Source: an uncultured Eubacteriales bacterium
GTDB lineage: Bacteria > Bacillota > Clostridia > Oscillospirales > Oscillospiraceae
Direction: 5' to 3'
NCBI GenBank assembly: GCA_934572535.1
Contig: CAKTLJ010000009.1
Coordinates: 11,895 to 75,894, forward strand
DNA length: 64,000 bases
This document shows positions 7,630 to 15,679 of the stretch, in pieces; within the stretch, counting starts at the first letter, position 1, and the number at the start of each line of letters is the position of its first letter. The notes under the pieces were generated by a model. The model had not been told where the DNA came from and did no database searches. It saw nothing but the letters and a program-made list of their open reading frames with translations. The translations under genes and the position numbers were made by a program.

Positions 7630-8294
7630 CCGGGGTCAAAGGCCGGGTCCGGCGGGTCGTGCTGGTGCTGCTCTGCCTGGCCGTCCTGGCGGCGGCCCTG
7701 GCCCTGGGGATCAGCGCCTACATGACGAGCACCACCCGGGATCGGATCCTGTCCCTGGAGGACGCACCGCCCGAGGGGCTGGACTGCGTCCTGGTGCTGG
7801 GCTGCGGCGTCCGGCCCGACGGCACGCCCACCATCATGCTGGCCAGCCGGATCGGCCGGTCGGTGGAGCTCTACCAGGCCGGTTGGGCGGACAAGCTTCT
7901 CATGTCCGGGGACAACGGCCGGGAGGACTACAACGAGGTGGGGACCATGAAGGACGAGGCCATCGCCCAGGGGGTTCCCGCGGAGGATATCGTCACCGAC
8001 CACGCGGGCTTCTCCACCTATGACAGCCTCTACCGGGCGCGGGACGTCTTCGGGGCGAAGCGGGTGGTCATCGTCACCCAGGAATACCACCTGAGCCGGG
8101 CGCTCTACCTGGCCAACGCGCTGGGGCTGGAGGCCTGGGGCGTCGCGGCCGCGCCTCGGAACGACGCCGGGCAGATCGGTCGGGACCTTCGAGAGATCCT
8201 GGCCCGGGACAAGGCCTTCCTCTGGGCCATCGTCCAGCCAAGACCCAAGTTCTTAGGGGACCCCGTCCCGCTGCATGAAACGACTGAAAAATAA
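7626..8294 (+). CDS. SanA/YdcF-type DUF218 membrane-anchored protein
   Basis: The 222-residue product has a basic N-terminus and one membrane helix (about residues 8-30), then a DUF218 domain: VLVLGCGVRPDG, the SRIGRSVELYQAG helix, LMSGDNGREDYNE, and STYDSLYRARDVFGAKRVVIVTQEYHL. Relatives such as SanA affect envelope integrity and vancomycin exclusion; the enzymatic activity of the family is uncertain. A very stable terminator begins at the base after the stop codon. Confidence 0.85.
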   Translation: MTGVKGRVRRVVLVLLCLAVLAAALALGISAYMTSTTRDRILSLEDAPPEGLDCVLVLGCGVRPDGTPTIMLASRIGRSVELYQAGWADKLLMSGDNGREDYNEVGTMKDEAIAQGVPAEDIVTDHAGFSTYDSLYRARDVFGAKRVVIVTQEYHLSRALYLANALGLEAWGVAAAPRNDAGQIGRDLREILARDKAFLWAIVQPRPKFLGDPVPLHETTEK

Positions 8295-8340
8295 GGCTCC
8301 CACCGTGGGCGACAGCTTCTTGTCGCCCACGGTGGGAGCC
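8295..8340 (+). terminator. Very stable hairpin terminator
   Basis: A perfect 20-bp inverted repeat (8295-8314 with 8321-8340, loop GCTTCT) starts directly after the TAA stop and is followed by TTGTTATCTT. The perfect stem also works on the opposite strand, though no minus-strand gene is close. Confidence 0.8.
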
Positions 8341-8410
8341 TTGTTATCTTCTCGCGGTCTTTTCCGCCGCCCGCCTGCATAGACTGTACCACCAAAAAGG
8401 AGGGATCGGC

Positions 8411-8650
8411 ATGACATTGGAAGAGGCCAAGGTGGGACAGACCTTCACCGTGCTCCACGTCCGGGGCGAGGGGGCCTTGCGGCGACGGCTGCTGGACATG
8501 GGCATCCTCCCCGGCACCACCGTCAGCGTCACCGGGACGGCGCCGCTGGGGGACCCCTTGGAGCTGAGTCTGCGGGGCTATACCCTGACCCTGCGCCGGG
8601 CCGACGGGAGACAGGTGGAGGTGATCGAGGGGAGGAACCGCCGGTGGTGA
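8411..8650 (+). CDS. feoA: Ferrous iron transport protein A
   Basis: This 79-residue SH3-like protein has the FeoA landmarks: GALRRRLLDMGILPGT, then a beta-rich end with GDPLELSLRGYTLTLRR. FeoA is a small cytosolic partner of the FeoB iron pump. AAAAGGAGGG lies upstream at proper spacing. Its last codons overlap the FeoB start by 7 bases, so the pair is translationally coupled. I see no clear Fur- or DtxR-type box upstream. Confidence 0.93.
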   Translation: MTLEEAKVGQTFTVLHVRGEGALRRRLLDMGILPGTTVSVTGTAPLGDPLELSLRGYTLTLRRADGRQVEVIEGRNRRW

Positions 8651-10665
8651 CCATTGCCCTGGTGGGAGGACCCAACGCGGGAAAGACCACCCTCTTCAAC
8701 GCCCTCACCGGGGACAGGCAGCGGGTGGGCAACTGGCCGGGGGTCACGGTGGAGCGGCGCACCGGGGTCTGGACGGAGGACCCGTCGGTCCAAATCCTGG
8801 ATCTGCCGGGCGTGTACGCCCTGACCCCCTACACCCCGGAGGAGGGGATCACCCGCTGGGCCCTCACCGCGCGGCGGCCCGACGCCATCCTGAACCTGGT
8901 GGACGGGACCAACCTGGAGCGCAGTCTCTATCTCACCGTCCAGCTGCTGGAGCTGGGCCTGCCCATGGTCGTGGCGGTGAACCGGCTGGACGTGTTGGAA
9001 AAACGGGGACAGGCCCTGGACACGAGGCTGCTGTCGGACCGGCTGGGCTGCCCGGTCATCGCCCTCTCGGCCGCCAAGGGGCAGGGGGTGGCGCGCGCGG
9101 GGAAGCTGGCGCTGGCCCAGGCCCGGTCGGGGACCGCGCCCAGTCCGAAGCCCGTGTTTTCCCAACGGGTGGCGCGGGCGATGGAGGACATTGAGGCGCT
9201 GGCCGAAGCCGTCCTGCCCCGGGCGGGGCGCGCCTTCTATTTGTCCAAGCTCTTTGAGGGGGAGGCGGCGGCCCAGGATGCCCTGGGGGTGGGGCTGGCC
9301 CTCCGGCAGCGGATCGACCTGGTGGTCTCTGCCTGCGAGGCGGACGTGAACGACGACCGGGTGGAGCGCCTTGCCGCCGAGCGGTACGCCTTTGCGGGGG
9401 ACCTGGCGCGCCGCTGCCTGACCAAGGGGCGGGGCGGGCGGTCGCTCACTGCCCGGCTGGACCGCGTCCTGCTCCATCCCCTGCTGGCCCTGCCGCTCTT
9501 CGCCACCGCCCTGCTGGGGATGTTCTGGCTGTCCATCTGCCTGGTGGGCGGGTGGACGGAGCGCCTCATGGATACCCTCTTCCGGGGGCGGTGGTCCCTG
9601 CTGGGCCGGGAGGTGCTTGGGGTGGTCCCGCTGCTGGACTACGCTCTGGCCCGGGCGGGCTGCCCCGCCTGGCTGACCTCGCTGCTGCGGGATGGCGTGG
9701 CCGCCGGGGTGGGGACGGTGCTGACCTTCCTGCCCCAGCTGGCGGCGCTGTTCTTCTGCCTGACCTTTCAGGAGGGCTGCGGCTATCTTGCCCGTGGGGC
9801 CTATCTCCTGGACCGAGCGGTCCGGCGGCTGGGCCTGTCGGGAAAGTCGGTGGTGCCCTACATCCTGGCCTGCGGCTGCGGGGTGCCGGGGGTCCTGGCC
9901 TGCCGGACCATCCGGCGGGAGAGCTGTCGGCGGCTGACGGTGATGACGGCCACCTTCCTGCCCTGCGGGGCCAAGCTGCCGGTCATCGCCCTGATCGCCG
10001 GGACGGTCTTCCCCGGGGCCTGGTGGCTGGCCCCCTTGGCCTATCTGGCGGGGGTGGGAGCTGTCCTCCTCACCGGCTGGCTCTTTGGGGGGAGCCGGTG
10101 GTTCCCGCCGGGGGATACGCCCTTTTTGCTGGAGCTGCCCGACTACTGTCTGCCCCGCCTGGGAGACCTGCTCCGGGGGACCGGCCAACGGGTAGGGGAG
10201 TTTCTGCGGAAGGCGGGCAGTCTCCTGCTGCTGGCCTCGGCGGCGGTGTGGTTCGCGGCCTCCTTTGGCTGGAGCCAGGGGGCCTTTCGGTATCTGGACG
10301 GAGGGGACCTGGAGCGCAGCCTGCTGGCCGGGATGGGAGCGCTGCTGGAACCCCTCTTTTCCCCCTTGGGCTGGGGAGACTGGCGGGCGGTGATGGCCGC
10401 CCTCATGGGCCTGCTGGCCAAGGAGAGCATCGTGGGGACCCTGGCGGTCCTCTGTCCCGGCGGCCTGCCGGGGTGTCTCCTGGGTCCGGCGGCGGCCCTG
10501 TCCTTCCTGCTGTTCAACCTGCTGTGCGCGCCCTGCCTGGCCGCGTTGGGGGCCATCCGCCAGGAGATGGCCTCCCCCCGCCACTTCTGGCTGACGGTGG
10601 GGTGGCAGACCGCCCTGGCCTGGTTCGTGGCCCTGGGGGTCTACCAGGTGGGGTGCCTGCTCTGA
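8644..10665 (+). CDS. feoB: Ferrous iron transport protein B
   Basis: The 673-residue protein has an N-terminal G-protein domain: G1 in GGPNAGKTTLFNALTG, the switch region WPGVTVERRTG, and DLPGVYALTPY. A helical guanine-dissociation segment follows, then a membrane domain with the Gate repeats and the conserved CGCGVPGVLACRTI and ATFLPCGAKLPV cysteine segments. It imports Fe2+ at the inner membrane with GTP control. The start is GTG at 8644 (a second GTG at 8647), with GGGGAGG upstream inside feoA. The C-terminus ends after the last helix and lacks the cysteine-rich FeoC-like tail seen in some bacteria. Confidence 0.95.
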   Translation: MVTIALVGGPNAGKTTLFNALTGDRQRVGNWPGVTVERRTGVWTEDPSVQILDLPGVYALTPYTPEEGITRWALTARRPDAILNLVDGTNLERSLYLTVQLLELGLPMVVAVNRLDVLEKRGQALDTRLLSDRLGCPVIALSAAKGQGVARAGKLALAQARSGTAPSPKPVFSQRVARAMEDIEALAEAVLPRAGRAFYLSKLFEGEAAAQDALGVGLALRQRIDLVVSACEADVNDDRVERLAAERYAFAGDLARRCLTKGRGGRSLTARLDRVLLHPLLALPLFATALLGMFWLSICLVGGWTERLMDTLFRGRWSLLGREVLGVVPLLDYALARAGCPAWLTSLLRDGVAAGVGTVLTFLPQLAALFFCLTFQEGCGYLARGAYLLDRAVRRLGLSGKSVVPYILACGCGVPGVLACRTIRRESCRRLTVMTATFLPCGAKLPVIALIAGTVFPGAWWLAPLAYLAGVGAVLLTGWLFGGSRWFPPGDTPFLLELPDYCLPRLGDLLRGTGQRVGEFLRKAGSLLLLASAAVWFAASFGWSQGAFRYLDGGDLERSLLAGMGALLEPLFSPLGWGDWRAVMAALMGLLAKESIVGTLAVLCPGGLPGCLLGPAAALSFLLFNLLCAPCLAALGAIRQEMASPRHFWLTVGWQTALAWFVALGVYQVGCLL

Positions 10666-10687
10666 TTCGCGGAAAGAAAAGAGAAAA

Positions 10688-10723
10688 CCTGCCGGGATGG
10701 TCCGAAGGGACCGTCCCGGCAGG
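10688..10723. terminator. Bidirectional terminator between feoB and the Gx-transporter gene
   Basis: A 16-bp stem with one G-T mismatch (CCTGCCGGGATGGTCC/GGACCGTCCCGGCAGG, loop GAAG) separates two convergent genes. The T-rich tail is on the minus strand (TTTTCTCTTTTC). Confidence 0.85.
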
Positions 10724-10753
10724 GAAGGGATCGCGCGGCGCACGTCCGCCGTG

Positions 10754-11254
10754 TCACTTTGTTTTTAGCTTATCCATGTGGCTCAGGAGGATCTGGGTGA
10801 GGTAGCCGGTGAAGGCGCCGGTGATGACACCGGCCACCAGCAGGACCGGCGCGTACCAGGCCATGGCGACGGTGCCGGAGATGGCGATGGCCACGGCCAG
10901 CTGCCCGGCGTTGTGGGCGATGGCCCCCAGGATGCTCATGACCCAGATCTGGCTGCGCTTCATGATGGGCTTGAGCAGGGACATGATGAGCCAGCACAGC
11001 AGGCCGCCGGCCAGACTGTAGGCCATGGCCATGACGTTGCCGGCGATGACGTTGCCCAGGAAGATGCGGATGAGGAGGATGGCCCCGGCCTCCTTCCAGC
11101 CCAGGGTCCAGATGGCGTAGAGGGTGATGACGTTGGCGATGCCCAGCTTCACGCCGGGGACGGCGAAGGGCAGGGGGATCTGGGCCTCAATGAGGAAGAC
11201 GATCATGGAAATGGCCGTGAGCATGGCCATGTAGGTGAGTTTTTTGACGTTCAT
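10754..11254 (-). CDS. Gx transporter family membrane protein
   Basis: The 166-residue hydrophobic protein has five to six helices and an ECF-S-like fold, starting MNVKKLTYMAMLTAISMIVF and containing PGVKLGIANVITLYAIW and RIFLGNVIAG. This is the family once annotated as heptaprenyl-diphosphate synthase component I and now called Gx transporter; its substrate is unknown. It follows the NusG-domain-II gene by 31 bp, a pairing common in Clostridia, often near Rnf or FMN-binding proteins. Confidence 0.8.
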   Translation of the reverse strand: MNVKKLTYMAMLTAISMIVFLIEAQIPLPFAVPGVKLGIANVITLYAIWTLGWKEAGAILLIRIFLGNVIAGNVMAMAYSLAGGLLCWLIMSLLKPIMKRSQIWVMSILGAIAHNAGQLAVAIAISGTVAMAWYAPVLLVAGVITGAFTGYLTQILLSHMDKLKTK

Positions 11255-11285
11255 GGTGTCACTCCCGCTTCAAAGGTTGGATTTC

Positions 11286-11636
11286 TTAGTCGGCGGCCTG
11301 CACTTCCACCACCAAGCTGTTGGGCAGGCAGACGATGGGGTCGGCGGTCTGGTTGGTGGGGCCTTTCCGGACGCAGATCTGGTCGGGACAGCTGGCCTCC
11401 GCCATGAAGACCATGCCGTCCTGGATGGTCACCACGTTTCGCGCTCCGTGCTCCCCCTCGTAGACCAGGGTGCGGTCCTTGCTGAGGGGATAGGTCCCCT
11501 GCACCTCGTTGTTCCAGGTGATGACGACCTGCCCGCCTTCCTCCCGGGCGGACCGGACAAAGACCATGCCGACGAGCCCGGCGAGCAGCAGCAGGGCGAC
11601 AAGCCCCAGCCAGAGCTTGGTGGATCTGTCTTTCAT
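11286..11636 (-). CDS. NusG domain II-containing membrane-anchored protein
   Basis: This 116-residue protein has one N-terminal membrane helix (LWLGLVALLLLAGLVGMVF) and an outside NusG-II beta domain ending CPDQICVRKGPTNQTADPIVCLPNSLVV. That ending holds the three conserved cysteines of the family. Its role is not established; the partner gene downstream suggests a joint role in transport. The ATG at 11636 with GGAGGT upstream was preferred over the GTG at 11642, which would lie against the ribosome site. Confidence 0.8.
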   Translation of the reverse strand: MKDRSTKLWLGLVALLLLAGLVGMVFVRSAREEGGQVVITWNNEVQGTYPLSKDRTLVYEGEHGARNVVTIQDGMVFMAEASCPDQICVRKGPTNQTADPIVCLPNSLVVEVQAAD

Positions 11637-11688
11637 ACGCACCTCCGGGAGATAGGGATAGGTGAGTTTAGTTTACTGCATTTGGGGC

Positions 11689-11717
11689 AGAATAGCAAGA
11701 GTTTTATCTGGTCCCAA
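11689..11717 (-). promoter_or_regulatory. Promoter candidate for the NusG-II/Gx-transporter operon
   Basis: On the minus strand TTGGGA (11717-11712) and TATTCT (11694-11689) are 17 bp apart, about 50 bp before the gene. Both hexamers match consensus at four of six positions. Confidence 0.45.
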
Positions 11718-11731
11718 ATGGGCAGACCCCC

Positions 11732-11760
11732 TTGACAATCCTGGGGAAATGGAGTACACT
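11732..11760 (+). promoter_or_regulatory. Promoter of the riboswitch-controlled P-type ATPase
   Basis: TTGACA (11732-11737) and TACACT (11755-11760) with a 17-bp spacer stand directly before the riboswitch aptamer. Confidence 0.8.
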
Positions 11761-11766
11761 TGCCCT

Positions 11767-11897
11767 TAGTAAAAAGGGAGTAGCTGGCACAAAATCGTGC
11801 ACTCGCGGCGTCAATACGGGTTCGGCCCCGCTTCGAGTTGAAATGGCGAGACTTTTGCGGCAATGGGAGCATTGCAGGCAAAAGGGCTCGTTTTTTT
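11767..11897 (+). ncRNA. yybP-ykoY (manganese-sensing) riboswitch with terminator
   Basis: The leader contains the family's signature pieces in order: AAAAAGGGAGTAGCTGG (11771-11787), the distal loop sequence TCAATACGGG (11811-11820), and GGCGAGAC (11845-11852), which closes the P1 stem. It then forms a terminator in which CGAG and CTTTTGC (11847-11858) pair with GCAAAAG and CTCG (11878-11890) around a small inner hairpin, followed by seven T. In this class Mn2+ binding stabilises the aptamer and prevents the terminator, turning on Mn exporters. Downstream is a P-type ATPase of a type known to be controlled by this riboswitch. Confidence 0.85.
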
Positions 11898-11945
11898 GTT
11901 TTTTAGGGCACTCCGACACACGTCCAGAGAAAGGAAGCATTGTCT

Positions 11946-14528
11946 ATGAGCAAAGCAATTTGGCAGCAGACCGGGGCGGACCTGCTCTTCGGTCTGCGCA
12001 GCAGCCCCACCGGCCTGACCGGCCGGGAGGCGGCCCAGCGGCTGGAGCAGTACGGCCCCAACGAACTGCGGGAGGGCGGCAAGAAGAGCACCGCCCGGAT
12101 CTTCTTCGAGCAGTTCCTGGATTTTCTGGTCATCATCCTCATCCTCGCCGCCGTGGTCTCTGCCGTCCTGGGGGATGTGGAGAGCATGGTGGTCATCCTG
12201 GCGGTCATCACCATGAACGCCATCCTGGGCACCGTCCAGACCGTGAAGGCCGAGGCCTCGCTGGACAGCCTGAAGCAGATGTCGGCCCCCACGGCCAAGG
12301 TCCTTCGGGACGGCGGCATCCTCCAGATCCCCGGCCGGGAGGTGGTCCCCGGGGACATCGTCCTGCTGGAAGCCGGGGACGCCGTCTGCGCCGACGGACG
12401 CTTGCTGGAGTGCGCCAGCCTGAAAACCGCCGAGGCCGCCCTCACCGGCGAGAGTCTTCCCGTGGAAAAGACCACCGACGTGATCGAGGGAGACGTGGCC
12501 CTGGGCGACCGGAGGAACCTGGTCTTCTCCGGCTCCTTCGTCACCTATGGCCGGGGCAAGTTCCTGGTCACCGGCACCGGCATGGAGACCGAGATGGGCA
12601 AGATCGCCGCCCTGCTGAAGTCCACCTCGGAGAAAAAGACCCCGCTCCAGGTGAGTCTGGACCAGTTTGGCAAGAAGCTCTCCATCGGGATCCTCATCCT
12701 CTGCGCCCTCATCTTTGCGGTGAGCGTCCTGGTGCAGGGAGAGAGCATCATGAGCGCCTTCCTCTTCGCCGTGGCCCTGGCGGTGGCCGCCATCCCCGAG
12801 GCCCTCAGCTCCATCGTCACCATCGTGCTCTCCTTCGGCACCCGGAAGATGGCCCAGGAAAACGCCGTCATCCGCAAGCTCCAGGCAGTGGAGGGGTTGG
12901 GCAGCGTGTCGGTCATCTGCTCGGACAAGACCGGGACCCTCACCCAGAACCGGATGACCGTCCGCCAGCTCTATGTCAACGGCAAGAGCATCCCCACCGC
13001 CGAGGCCGATTTCAAGGACCCTGCCCAGGAGCCCCTCCTGCGCGCGGCCCTGCTGTGCAGCGATGCCACCATCAACGAGAAGGGGGAGATCGGCGACCCC
13101 ACCGAGACCGCCCTGGTCCGGCTGGGAGAGGACTTCGGCTTCGAGGAGGACGAGGTCCGGGCCAACTGGCCCCGGCTGGGAGAGCTGCCCTTTGACTCCG
13201 ACCGCAAGCTCATGTCCACCGTTCACCGCTTCTCCGGGGGCCTGATGCTCCTGACCAAGGGGGCTGTGGACGTGCTGCTGGACCGGACCATCCTGGGGCC
13301 TGGGGAGCGGGAGGAGATCGAGGCGGCCAACCAGGCCTTCTCCGACCAGGGACTCCGGGTGCTGGCCTTTGCCTGCCGCCATCTGGAGCGTCCCGCGGTC
13401 ACCCTGGAGGACGAAAAGGACATGCTCTTCCTGGGGCTCATCGCCATGATGGACCCGCCCAGAGAGGAGTCCAAGGCCGCCGTGGCCGACTGCATCGCCG
13501 CCGGGATCCGGCCGATCATGATCACCGGCGACCACGTGGTCACCGCCTCGGCCATCGCCCGGGAGATCGGCATCCTCACCCCCGGCACCAAGGCCGTGGA
13601 GGGGGCGGTCATCGAGACCATGAGCGACGAGGCCCTTCGCGGCTTCGTCCCCGAGGTGTCGGTCTACGCCCGGGTGTCCCCCGAGCATAAGATCCGCATC
13701 GTCCGGGCCTGGCAGGAGAGAGGCTCTCTGGTGGCCATGACCGGCGACGGGGTCAACGACGCCCCGGCCCTGAAGCAGGCCGACATCGGCGTGGCCATGG
13801 GCATCACTGGGACCGAGGTGGCCAAGGACGCCGCCGGGATGGTCCTCACCGACGACAACTTTGCCACCATCGTCCAGGCGGTGAAAAACGGCCGCAACGT
13901 CTACGCGAACATTCGCCGGTCCATCCAGTTCCTGCTCTCGGGCAACATGGCCGGGATCCTCACCGTCCTGTACGCCTCCGTCCTGAGCCTGCCCGTGCCG
14001 TTTGCGGCGGTCCACCTGCTGTTTATCAACCTTCTCACCGACTCCCTGCCCGCCATCGCCCTGGGGCTGGAACCCCACACCGACGCGGTCATGCACGAAA
14101 AGCCCCGCCCCCGCAATGAGGGCATCCTGACCCGGGACTTCCTCCTCAACGTGGGCCTGGAGGGCCTGGTCATTGCCGCAGCCACTGTGGCGGCCTTCTA
14201 CCTGGGCCTGCGCGAGGGCGGTCACGCCGCGGCCATGACCATGGCCTTCGCCACGCTCTGCCTGTCCCGCCTCTTCCACGGCTTCAACTGCAAGGCGGCG
14301 GAGCCTGTCCTCTTCACCTGGCGCTTCTGGAACAACCCCTCCCTGCTGGGGGCCTTCCTCATCGGCGCGCTGCTCCTGTTTGCCGTGCTGCTGGTCCCGC
14401 CGCTGGCCGGTGTCATGCAGGCCACAGCCCTGCCGCTGCGCCTGCTCCTGTCCATCCCCGGCCTGGCCCTTGCCAGTATGCTGGTCATCCAGCTTCTGAA
14501 GGCCATCCGCAGGAAGGGTAAGAAGTGA
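11946..14528 (+). CDS. Cation-transporting P-type ATPase (PMR1/YoaB-like; probable Mn2+/Ca2+ export)
   Basis: The 860-residue P2-type ATPase has an N-terminal cation-ATPase domain (GLTGREAAQRLEQYGPNEL), the TGES actuator motif, IPEALSS in the M4 ion site, the phosphorylation site SDKTGTLTQNRMTV, TGDGVNDAPALKQADIG, and a C-terminal helical bundle. The family moves Ca2+ or Mn2+ out of the cell. The yybP-ykoY riboswitch in front argues for manganese export (inference). The start is ATG 11946 with AAAGGAAG upstream; an in-frame TTG at 11940 is less likely. A terminator follows the stop. Confidence 0.93.
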   Translation: MSKAIWQQTGADLLFGLRSSPTGLTGREAAQRLEQYGPNELREGGKKSTARIFFEQFLDFLVIILILAAVVSAVLGDVESMVVILAVITMNAILGTVQTVKAEASLDSLKQMSAPTAKVLRDGGILQIPGREVVPGDIVLLEAGDAVCADGRLLECASLKTAEAALTGESLPVEKTTDVIEGDVALGDRRNLVFSGSFVTYGRGKFLVTGTGMETEMGKIAALLKSTSEKKTPLQVSLDQFGKKLSIGILILCALIFAVSVLVQGESIMSAFLFAVALAVAAIPEALSSIVTIVLSFGTRKMAQENAVIRKLQAVEGLGSVSVICSDKTGTLTQNRMTVRQLYVNGKSIPTAEADFKDPAQEPLLRAALLCSDATINEKGEIGDPTETALVRLGEDFGFEEDEVRANWPRLGELPFDSDRKLMSTVHRFSGGLMLLTKGAVDVLLDRTILGPGEREEIEAANQAFSDQGLRVLAFACRHLERPAVTLEDEKDMLFLGLIAMMDPPREESKAAVADCIAAGIRPIMITGDHVVTASAIAREIGILTPGTKAVEGAVIETMSDEALRGFVPEVSVYARVSPEHKIRIVRAWQERGSLVAMTGDGVNDAPALKQADIGVAMGITGTEVAKDAAGMVLTDDNFATIVQAVKNGRNVYANIRRSIQFLLSGNMAGILTVLYASVLSLPVPFAAVHLLFINLLTDSLPAIALGLEPHTDAVMHEKPRPRNEGILTRDFLLNVGLEGLVIAAATVAAFYLGLREGGHAAAMTMAFATLCLSRLFHGFNCKAAEPVLFTWRFWNNPSLLGAFLIGALLLFAVLLVPPLAGVMQATALPLRLLLSIPGLALASMLVIQLLKAIRRKGKK

Positions 14529-14533
14529 CCCCA

Positions 14534-14563
14534 AAACCACCTTCGGGAGACCGAAGGTGGTTT
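14534..14563 (+). terminator. Intrinsic terminator of the P-type ATPase gene
   Basis: A 13-bp perfect stem (AAACCACCTTCGG/CCGAAGGTGGTTT) with a GAGA loop lies 5 bp after the stop and ends in TTTCTGCTTG. Confidence 0.8.
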
Positions 14564-14802
14564 CTGCTTGTCGAAAAAGGCAGGGTCTTTTCCGACATCG
14601 CTGGTTTTTCTCCATTCCACAAAAAAGACGGCGGAGAGCTTTCGAAAATTGTTGCATAGGATGTGGACGAGCCCATGACTTTCCTGGGCTTCTGTGGTAA
14701 AATAAGCATAACTATATCCTGGCGGCATTGTACTATATTGTAAAACCACGATGTTACATCGTCACCATACCGCACGATCAATTGGGAAAGGAATGTGTCA
14801 CT

Positions 14803-15636
14803 ATGCAAGAATTCAAGGGAAGCAGCAACTACGTGGTCTCCTCTGACCTGCTGCGCATCGTCAACATCGCCATGGCTCTGGAGAAGCCCCTGCTCATCAA
14901 GGGCGAGCCCGGCACCGGCAAGACCCAGCTGGCCCAGGCCATCAGCGACGCGCTGGATAAGAAGCTCATCATCTGGAACATCAAGTCCACCACCAAGGCC
15001 CAGGACGGCCTGTATGTCTACGACACCGTCCAGCGTCTGTACGACAGCCAGTTCGGCGGCGAAGGGGTGGACGACATCAAGAAGTATATCAAGCTGGGCA
15101 AGCTGGGCGAGGCCTTCGCCGCCGACGAGCAGGTCATCCTGCTGATCGACGAGATCGACAAGGCTGACCTGGAGTTCCCCAACGACCTGCTGTGGGAGCT
15201 GGACCGGATGGAGTTCTACATCCCCGAGACCAAGCAGACCGTCAAGGCCAAGCAGCGCCCCATCGTCATCATCACCTCCAACGCCGAGAAGGAGCTGCCC
15301 GACGCCTTCCTGCGCCGCTGCATCTTCCACTACATCTCCTTCCCCAACCAGGCCATGATGACCGACATCGTCCACGCCCACTACGACAACATTGAGGAGA
15401 ACCTGCTGGAGATGGCCATGCGGGCCTTCTACCGGGTCCGTGAGCTGCCCACCGTGGCCAAAAAGCCCTCCACCTCCGAGCTGCTGGACTGGCTCCAGGC
15501 GCTCCGCCTGGGCGGTGTGGCCCCCGAGCGGATCGAGGAGGAACTGCCCTACGCCGGGATCCTGCTGAAGAAGACCGAGGACCTCACCGCCGTAAAGAAC
15601 GCCAAGACCCGCGTGAAGAACGGCTACCGCTGGTAA
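14803..15636 (+). CDS. MoxR-family AAA ATPase
   Basis: The 277-residue protein has Walker A (KGEPGTGKTQLAQA, about residues 34-47), Walker B (LLIDEIDKADLEF), sensor 1 (PIVIITSNAEKELPDAF) and the arginine-finger segment LRRCIFHYISFP. MoxR ATPases act as chaperones that load metals or fold partners carrying VWA domains; the next gene encodes such a partner, 43 bp downstream, so they form an operon. The start at 14803 has AAAGGA 10 bases upstream; longer in-frame starts lack a ribosome site. No confident promoter hexamers were found in the 240 bp before it. Confidence 0.9.
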   Translation: MQEFKGSSNYVVSSDLLRIVNIAMALEKPLLIKGEPGTGKTQLAQAISDALDKKLIIWNIKSTTKAQDGLYVYDTVQRLYDSQFGGEGVDDIKKYIKLGKLGEAFAADEQVILLIDEIDKADLEFPNDLLWELDRMEFYIPETKQTVKAKQRPIVIITSNAEKELPDAFLRRCIFHYISFPNQAMMTDIVHAHYDNIEENLLEMAMRAFYRVRELPTVAKKPSTSELLDWLQALRLGGVAPERIEEELPYAGILLKKTEDLTAVKNAKTRVKNGYRW

Positions 15637-15679
15637 GCCGCCGCGCATGGGAAAACGACGTTAAGAAAGAAGGGACGCC

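Noticed and set aside
8578-10743. Long open frame antisense to feoB, and similar very long frames opposite the P-type ATPase (11811-14657), PNPase (36866-39994), the hybrid kinase (27488-30946), the flippase/mazG region (21927-24548) and recA/prmC (48913-52071).
   Set aside because: They are by-products of high-G+C coding DNA: compositions rich in G, H, Q, R and V, no recognisable domain, and no ribosome site, while the opposite strand carries clear protein families.
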